DNA of 64,000 nucleotides from an uncultured Candidatus Melainabacteria bacterium. Its GTDB lineage: Bacteria > Cyanobacteriota > Vampirovibrionia > Gastranaerophilales > Gastranaerophilaceae. The notes below the pieces were generated by a model. The model did no database searches, was not told where the DNA came from, and saw nothing but the letters and a program-made list of their open reading frames with translations. The stretch is from positions 26,914 to 90,913 of the forward strand of contig CAKUZB010000007.1 of NCBI GenBank assembly GCA_934717745.1. Reading direction: 5' to 3'. This document shows positions 62,341 through 64,000 of this stretch, in pieces (position 1 is the first letter of the stretch; every line of letters begins with the position of its first letter). A program made the position numbers and the translations under genes.

Positions 62341-63231
62341 ATGCCAATAAGCCCAGTAATATCAAATAATACGCCAATTTCATATAGGCAAAAGTCAAAT
62401 TTCGTTACAGAAACTTTCGACAAAGATAAGCCAACTTGGTCTGAATTGAAAACAGAACAAGCGAAAGTTGAGTTTGATGAAGCATTTCATTTTATGAAAG
62501 CATTACATCAAGTTATCAAAGATTATAACAAAGCAAAATCAGAGGGTACTGCACCTACAATGTCAAACATTTGTGATTGTGCAAAGGGCATCCTTGCTGA
62601 TAAATGGGATTATTTTACAAAAGACGAATACAAAAATGACTCGCAAGAAAAAGATTGTTTCTACAACAAAAAAATAACACAAGAAGCAGCACTGTTATGT
62701 AATGACGTTTATAAATGGAATTGCGGAAAAATTCGTGGTTGGAAGCCAGTTAATAAAATTAATGATAAAGAAACAGGCTTGAAAGCCGTCGCTTATCAAC
62801 GAAATAAAGAAATTTTTATTGCATATTGTGGTACAAATGACTACAAAGACTTCGTAAGTGATTTACAATTAGCAAAAGGGGAAGTTCCTGAACAGTTAAA
62901 TGCAGGTTACAAATTTTTTAAAGATATACAAGCCCAAAACCCAGAGGCTCACATCATGGTTACGGGGCATTCTCTAGGCGGGTCTTTAGCAGAGTTGATT
63001 GCATCAAAAGAAAAAGATACAACCGCAATTACGTTTAATTCTTTTGGTGTTAAAAATATCATCAAAGACAAACCACAATCTGAATTTAGGGATAATCACA
63101 ATGTTTATAACTACATTGTTGATGGCGACCCTGTTTCAAATTCTTCAAAACATGTTGGTCAGACAACCAGACTTTCAAAATCAGTATTGAATAATCACTC
63201 AATTGCTAATTATTTAGATGTTTGGGTGTAA
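62341..63231 (+). CDS. SYR-tagged lipase-like alpha/beta hydrolase
   Basis: About 296 residues. The N-terminus ISPVISNNTPISYR resembles that of the protein at 8028 (ISPVSAARVSFR). Residues ~30-140 are helical and unassigned. The hydrolase part has an oxyanion region (FIAYCGTNDYKDFVSDLQ), the nucleophile elbow GHSLGGSLAEL, a likely Asp (VDGDPVS) and a late His (NNHSIANYL), as in class 3 lipases and Mbeg1-like proteins. The substrate is unknown. ATGs at 62311 and 62341 are both possible. It is divergent from cas9. Confidence 0.78.
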   Translation: MPISPVISNNTPISYRQKSNFVTETFDKDKPTWSELKTEQAKVEFDEAFHFMKALHQVIKDYNKAKSEGTAPTMSNICDCAKGILADKWDYFTKDEYKNDSQEKDCFYNKKITQEAALLCNDVYKWNCGKIRGWKPVNKINDKETGLKAVAYQRNKEIFIAYCGTNDYKDFVSDLQLAKGEVPEQLNAGYKFFKDIQAQNPEAHIMVTGHSLGGSLAELIASKEKDTTAITFNSFGVKNIIKDKPQSEFRDNHNVYNYIVDGDPVSNSSKHVGQTTRLSKSVLNNHSIANYLDVWV

Positions 63232-63349
63232 TTTATGTAGATAAAAATTTTAAAGTACGGGGGAATTTGGAGAAAATGTATGAGTAATTAAAAAGTATTA
63301 TGTATAATTATACATAATATAAAATTAGTTGTGTTCCATATTAAATAAC

Positions 63350-63730
63350 TTAAAATTGATTTAATACATATTTAACTTTATTTAGTTGCTTCTTGCTAAT
63401 TATTGAAAAACTAATGCTTCTTGTTTTATAAACGTTATCAACCTTAAATTTTATAGAACAAGGTTTAAAAAATGTTGGTTCTTCAAAACTTACAAAATTT
63501 TCTTTATTTATAAAAATTTTTTCACTACCAATAGATATTAAAATTTTGTTATTGTATATCGCAATAATTGTAGGATTAATAGCACTTGGTCTGAATTGAA
63601 AATTTAGGCTTGACACAACTAAAAAATCTTTTGGTTTACCATATCTTTCTATAATTTTTTGTTTATTGTTATAATAATCGTAATAAAAAATCCCACAAAT
63701 TACTATTAATAGTAGTGCATTAAAAATCAT
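63350..63730 (-). CDS. small membrane-anchored unknown protein
   Basis: 126 residues. One N-terminal membrane helix (NALLLIVICGIFYYDYY) followed by a mostly beta soluble part ending in a helix (KKQLNKVKYVLNQF); the layout resembles a small PH-like domain, but this is a guess. TATAAT lies 6 nt before the ATG, preceded by TG (TGTTATAAT), the same extended -10 as in the CRISPR repeats. Probably leaderless. Confidence 0.62.
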   Translation of the reverse strand: MIFNALLLIVICGIFYYDYYNNKQKIIERYGKPKDFLVVSSLNFQFRPSAINPTIIAIYNNKILISIGSEKIFINKENFVSFEEPTFFKPCSIKFKVDNVYKTRSISFSIISKKQLNKVKYVLNQF

Positions 63731-63970
63731 AGTACAATTATAACATAAATTTTTCCAACTTTATTTCGGCTTATTTTATCGCTCAATTTCAGTTTGCAAG
63801 TCTTTAATATTCAAAATAATATTCATAGACATTATATTTATTAAATTAAATGTCTAGTTATAACTAAATGTTAAGTTTTGTGAGAGGGTTTGAACACAGT
63901 GAAAACAATCCGAGAGGTCCTTTTAATTTATAAAAAATGTCCTATAAATAAATGTAACTGCAAAAAAAAA
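63731..63970. other. intergenic stretch before the partial tRNA
   Basis: No gene seen. It contains an 8-bp inverted repeat, TAGACATT (63826-63833) with AATGTCTA (63849-63856), of unknown role. Confidence 0.4.
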
Positions 63971-64000
63971 TAGCAAGACTCGGGATCGAACCGAGGACCT
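63971..64000 (-). tRNA. partial tRNA (3' end only)
   Basis: The minus strand reads T arm CTCGG-TTCGATC-CCGAG, acceptor TCTTGCT and discriminator A. CCA is not encoded. The anticodon lies beyond the window, so identity is unknown. Nine T follow the discriminator directly. Confidence 0.8.

Overview
This is an AT-rich bacterial chromosome segment, most likely from a fermentative, non-photosynthetic relative of Cyanobacteria (Gastranaerophilales / Vampirovibrionia, 'Melainabacteria'). Genes that look cyanobacterial (a Ycf23/DUF561 TIM barrel at 26849, a Ycf45-like R3H ATPase at 41369, a long MetK) sit beside anaerobic genes (bifunctional AdhE, Rex, two [FeFe]-hydrogenase-type proteins). No photosynthesis gene is present. 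The assignment is inferred from gene content, not from a tree.

Layout. 1-4641: an RGG-type low-complexity protein, rimM-trmD, an unusual four-headed GntR-type regulator, and metK with a short structured leader. 4685-10967: formyltransferase, endonuclease IV-like and acyl-ACP thioesterase genes; two small proteins with an N-terminal SFRG tag; folP; a CMP-sugar synthetase; a queuosine-precursor transporter. 11124-19409: redox block of adhE, rex and a five-gene hydrogenase cluster (a sensory group C-like [FeFe] protein with PAS, a SpoIIE-type phosphatase, two thioredoxin-like ferredoxins, a group B-like hydrogenase). 19540-25984: tagged cupin protein, tandem tRNA-tail repeats with a CAU tRNA, paired WYL regulators, spmAB, and an ETAG-repeat protein. 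26025-32807: protease, Ycf23, dnaA, SpoU methylase, aminopeptidase P, double parvulin, a candidate sRNA and a membrane protein. 32968-48447: rpsF-ssb-rpsR, a sugar dehydrogenase, phospholipid synthesis, trmL, nnrD, anmK, glycosyltransferase, Ycf45, glmU, eno and murA. 48440-56571: mfd, a PpiC lipoprotein, two paralogous unknown proteins and pyk. 56622-62159: a complete type II-C CRISPR-Cas locus. 62341-64000: tagged lipase, a small membrane protein and a partial tRNA.

The CRISPR locus is compact and fully readable. There are 15 repeats of 36 nt and 14 spacers. Each intact repeat carries its own promoter (TTTACT, 17 nt, TATAAT). A tracrRNA starts right after the array with a 23-bp anti-repeat. 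cas9, cas1 and cas2 lie on the opposite strand and converge on it.

The most general new signal is a recurring gene start. About eight genes without a Shine-Dalgarno sequence have a -10 box (TAnnnT) exactly 5-6 nt before the ATG, so their mRNAs are probably leaderless. Other leads are a shared N-terminal S(F/Y)R(G) tag on otherwise unrelated proteins, a candidate C-rich regulatory RNA at 32172-32330, and the four-wHTH regulator.
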